From: Arsenophonus sp. aPb
GTDB lineage: Bacteria; Pseudomonadota; Gammaproteobacteria; Enterobacterales; Enterobacteriaceae
Assembly: GCF_029873475.1 (NCBI RefSeq)
Contig: NZ_CP123499.1
Coordinates: 434,001 to 498,000, forward strand
Length of the DNA stretch: 64,000 bases
Direction: 5' to 3'
Shown here: positions 62,599-64,000 of the stretch, piece after piece
How positions within the stretch are numbered: the first letter of the stretch is position 1
Layout: every line of letters starts with the position of its first letter
The notes under the pieces: generated by a model
Databases searched by the model: none
Told to the model about the DNA's origin: nothing
Seen by the model: only the letters and a program-made list of their open reading frames with translations
Made by a program: the position numbers and the translations under genes

Positions 62599-63266
62599 AT
62601 GGATTTTTAGTGTCAGTTAAAGAGTGTGAGCTCTTAAAGCAAACATTGGAAATCACGCCTGATGAAATTCAGCAAGGTTTAGCTGAGTGTAGACGGGAGC
62701 AGAAAGCCAAACAACGTATTAAGCAATATGCAGATAAAGTGCGGCAAGAGTGTGATGCACTTCGGCGGGAAGCACAACAGATTGTTGCTAAAGCAGAAAT
62801 AACCGTTAAGGAGCAAGAAAAAGCCTGGCGAACACAATTACGGCAAGAAGTAGTGGCAGAAAGTATCAATTGGCTGGTTGAACAGGCAGAGTTAGAAAAA
62901 CACTTAGTTATCGTCTTGCAGGAACGGATCTGTCAACAAGTAAAATCAGTTCTTAAAGCCTGGAGCCAAAAACAAAATATTAGTGAAAATCTTATTAACC
63001 AGCTTACTGAGCAGATAGGTGAAGCAACCAATAAACAAAGTTTGGTATTGAGTGTTTCATCGGAACAGGCTGATGCGTTGCGTAAAATATTTGCTGAGCA
63101 AATGCAAATTAGGATCCGTCCTGATTTTGCACCTTGGCAAGCAGAACTAAGTTCAAGTTGTATGACATTACGTTTTGATTTATATGAACACCTTGAAAGG
63201 TTGTTAGAAACCTGCGTTCCTACAATGAAAAAAACGCACTTGAGAGGAACTTGTGATGCGAATTGA
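62595..63266 (+). CDS. ssaK: SsaK (SctL), T3SS ATPase stator
   Basis: 223 residues (Salmonella SsaK 224). N-terminal coiled-coil (EQKAKQRIKQYADKVRQECDALRREAQQIVAKAE), then the stator domain that binds the ATPase SsaN (with SVSSEQADALRKIFAEQM as in FliH/SctL). Overlaps the upstream gene by 4 and the next gene by 11 bp. Confidence 0.9.
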   Translation: MNGFLVSVKECELLKQTLEITPDEIQQGLAECRREQKAKQRIKQYADKVRQECDALRREAQQIVAKAEITVKEQEKAWRTQLRQEVVAESINWLVEQAELEKHLVIVLQERICQQVKSVLKAWSQKQNISENLINQLTEQIGEATNKQSLVLSVSSEQADALRKIFAEQMQIRIRPDFAPWQAELSSSCMTLRFDLYEHLERLLETCVPTMKKTHLRGTCDAN

Positions 63267-64000
63267 TCAAGCTGATTATCTCGATTTTCAATCTCTACAA
63301 GATAGCAAGCAGACAGCAAGTTTTATACCTGCGGAGAGTACGGCAACGCAAGCCAGTATTGCATTAGCGGAAGTCCGTGCTGAAGCGCTGGAAGAAACGT
63401 TAGAAGGTTTAAGCTTAGGGCTAAGCCAAGTAATGAAAAAAATAGCTGATGCCAATAAAAAGCAAAGTGCATTATTTAATGGCGTAGAAAAACTGTTACA
63501 GCAATTAGACGAAAAGCAACGAGGGGCTATAGAGCAGATTGCTAAACAACTTCTCTCCTTTAAAGATGGCGATAAAATTTTACAGCAAATTCCTCAGTTT
63601 GCCCTAGATAAAGGACAGCTTATTTTTTTGTTAGCAATATTACAGGGTATGACAAGTTTAGCCTTATCTGAACGTTCAAAAATCAAACAGTTTTTAATGT
63701 CATTGTTAGCGGAAGAAGATATTGAGCTAGCGTTAATTGCCGCTAGTCAAGGTATGACGATAGATACTTCACGGTTGCAAGCTTACCGTCAACTCTATCA
63801 GCATGCTGCCCGTGGAGAAAAAGGGTTAAGTCATTGGTTTAAATTATTACAAGAACATAAAGATCGACGACGGACTATTCAATTATTAATCCGTGCAATA
63901 TCAGAGCCGCTAGTGAGTCATGAACAGTTAGATATGACTAAATTAGTAACTACGATTGACGATTTACGTCGCTTATGGCTGTTTTTAGCTTTTACTGAGC
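63256..64000 (+). CDS. ssaL: SsaL (SctW)-like gatekeeper, N-terminal part (cut by window end)
   Basis: ATG 63256 overlaps the ssaK end; the frame stays open to 64000 (about 248 codons). Start MRIDQADYLDFQSLQDSKQTASFI and the helical HrpJ/TyeA-like segments (TLEGLSLGLSQVMKKIADANKKQ; QLIFLLAILQGMTSLALSERSKIKQF) fit SsaL. It acts with SsaB and SsaM to hold back effectors. The GAGGAAC site precedes it. Confidence 0.85.
   Translation, partial: MRIDQADYLDFQSLQDSKQTASFIPAESTATQASIALAEVRAEALEETLEGLSLGLSQVMKKIADANKKQSALFNGVEKLLQQLDEKQRGAIEQIAKQLLSFKDGDKILQQIPQFALDKGQLIFLLAILQGMTSLALSERSKIKQFLMSLLAEEDIELALIAASQGMTIDTSRLQAYRQLYQHAARGEKGLSHWFKLLQEHKDRRRTIQLLIRAISEPLVSHEQLDMTKLVTTIDDLRRLWLFLAFTE

Noticed and set aside
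62258..62656. 132-codon minus-strand frame
   Set aside because: Antisense to the SctK-like and ssaK genes, no ribosome-binding site; shadow frame.
62933..63319. 128-codon minus-strand frame over ssaK/ssaL
   Set aside because: Overlaps two overlapping T3SS genes on the other strand; shadow.

Overview
The window comes from a low-GC (I judge roughly 40 % by eye) gammaproteobacterium of the order Enterobacterales. Three E. coli/Salmonella-type loci sit side by side: the yge/xdh purine-catabolism cluster in its E. coli gene order, a complete enterobacterial type VI secretion system (T6SS), and a type III secretion system (T3SS) of the Salmonella SPI-2 / Edwardsiella Esa-Ese family. The AT-rich codon use and the two secretion systems suggest a host-associated (gut or insect) member, perhaps near Morganellaceae. 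I cannot fix the genus. I saw no tRNA, rRNA, insertion sequence, prophage or CRISPR array.

1-10.4 kb: purine and amino-acid catabolism. The order hyuA(partial)-ygeY-ygeX-ygeW (minus strand), the sigma-54 activator ygeV (plus strand), then xdhC-xdhB-xdhA (minus strand) is the mirror image of the E. coli arrangement. Good -24/-12 (sigma-54) promoter matches lie in front of both ygeW and xdhA, so YgeV probably drives both operons. 10.9-14.3 kb: a MetNIQ-like ABC importer operon with a DUF169 gene between permease and binding protein.

14.5-41.6 kb: T6SS island. Two minus-strand genes, a Tle-like serine lipase and an orphan 218-aa protein, are candidate cargo. They are followed by tssB-tssC-hcp-tssE-tssF-tssG-vgrG-(unknown)-PAAR-tssA-tssJ-tssK-tssL-tssM-tssH, so all 13 core components plus PAAR are present. 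Immediately downstream are a MASE1/PAS membrane sensor without an output domain, a LuxR-type response regulator and a BvgS-like hybrid kinase, which may control the island.

42.0-64.0 kb: SPI-2-type T3SS. A 321-aa candidate effector (minus strand) is followed by ssaRSTU, then ssrB and ssrA facing each other, ssaBCDE, sseA, two tandem sseB paralogues, sscA, sseC, sseD, sscB, sseF, and ssaG-H-I-J-sctK-ssaK-ssaL (cut by the window end). Compared with Salmonella, ssaRSTU has moved to the opposite end, ssrA and ssrB are convergent rather than co-directional, sseE and sseG are missing, and sseB is duplicated with signs of gene conversion. The most interesting non-coding signal is a nearly identical 18-bp element, CAGGTATTTACCGGATAT-like, at the same 38-bp spacing from an NAnACT box, in front of ssaR, ssaB and ssaG. 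It looks like the promoter-operator that coordinates the three T3SS transcription units.
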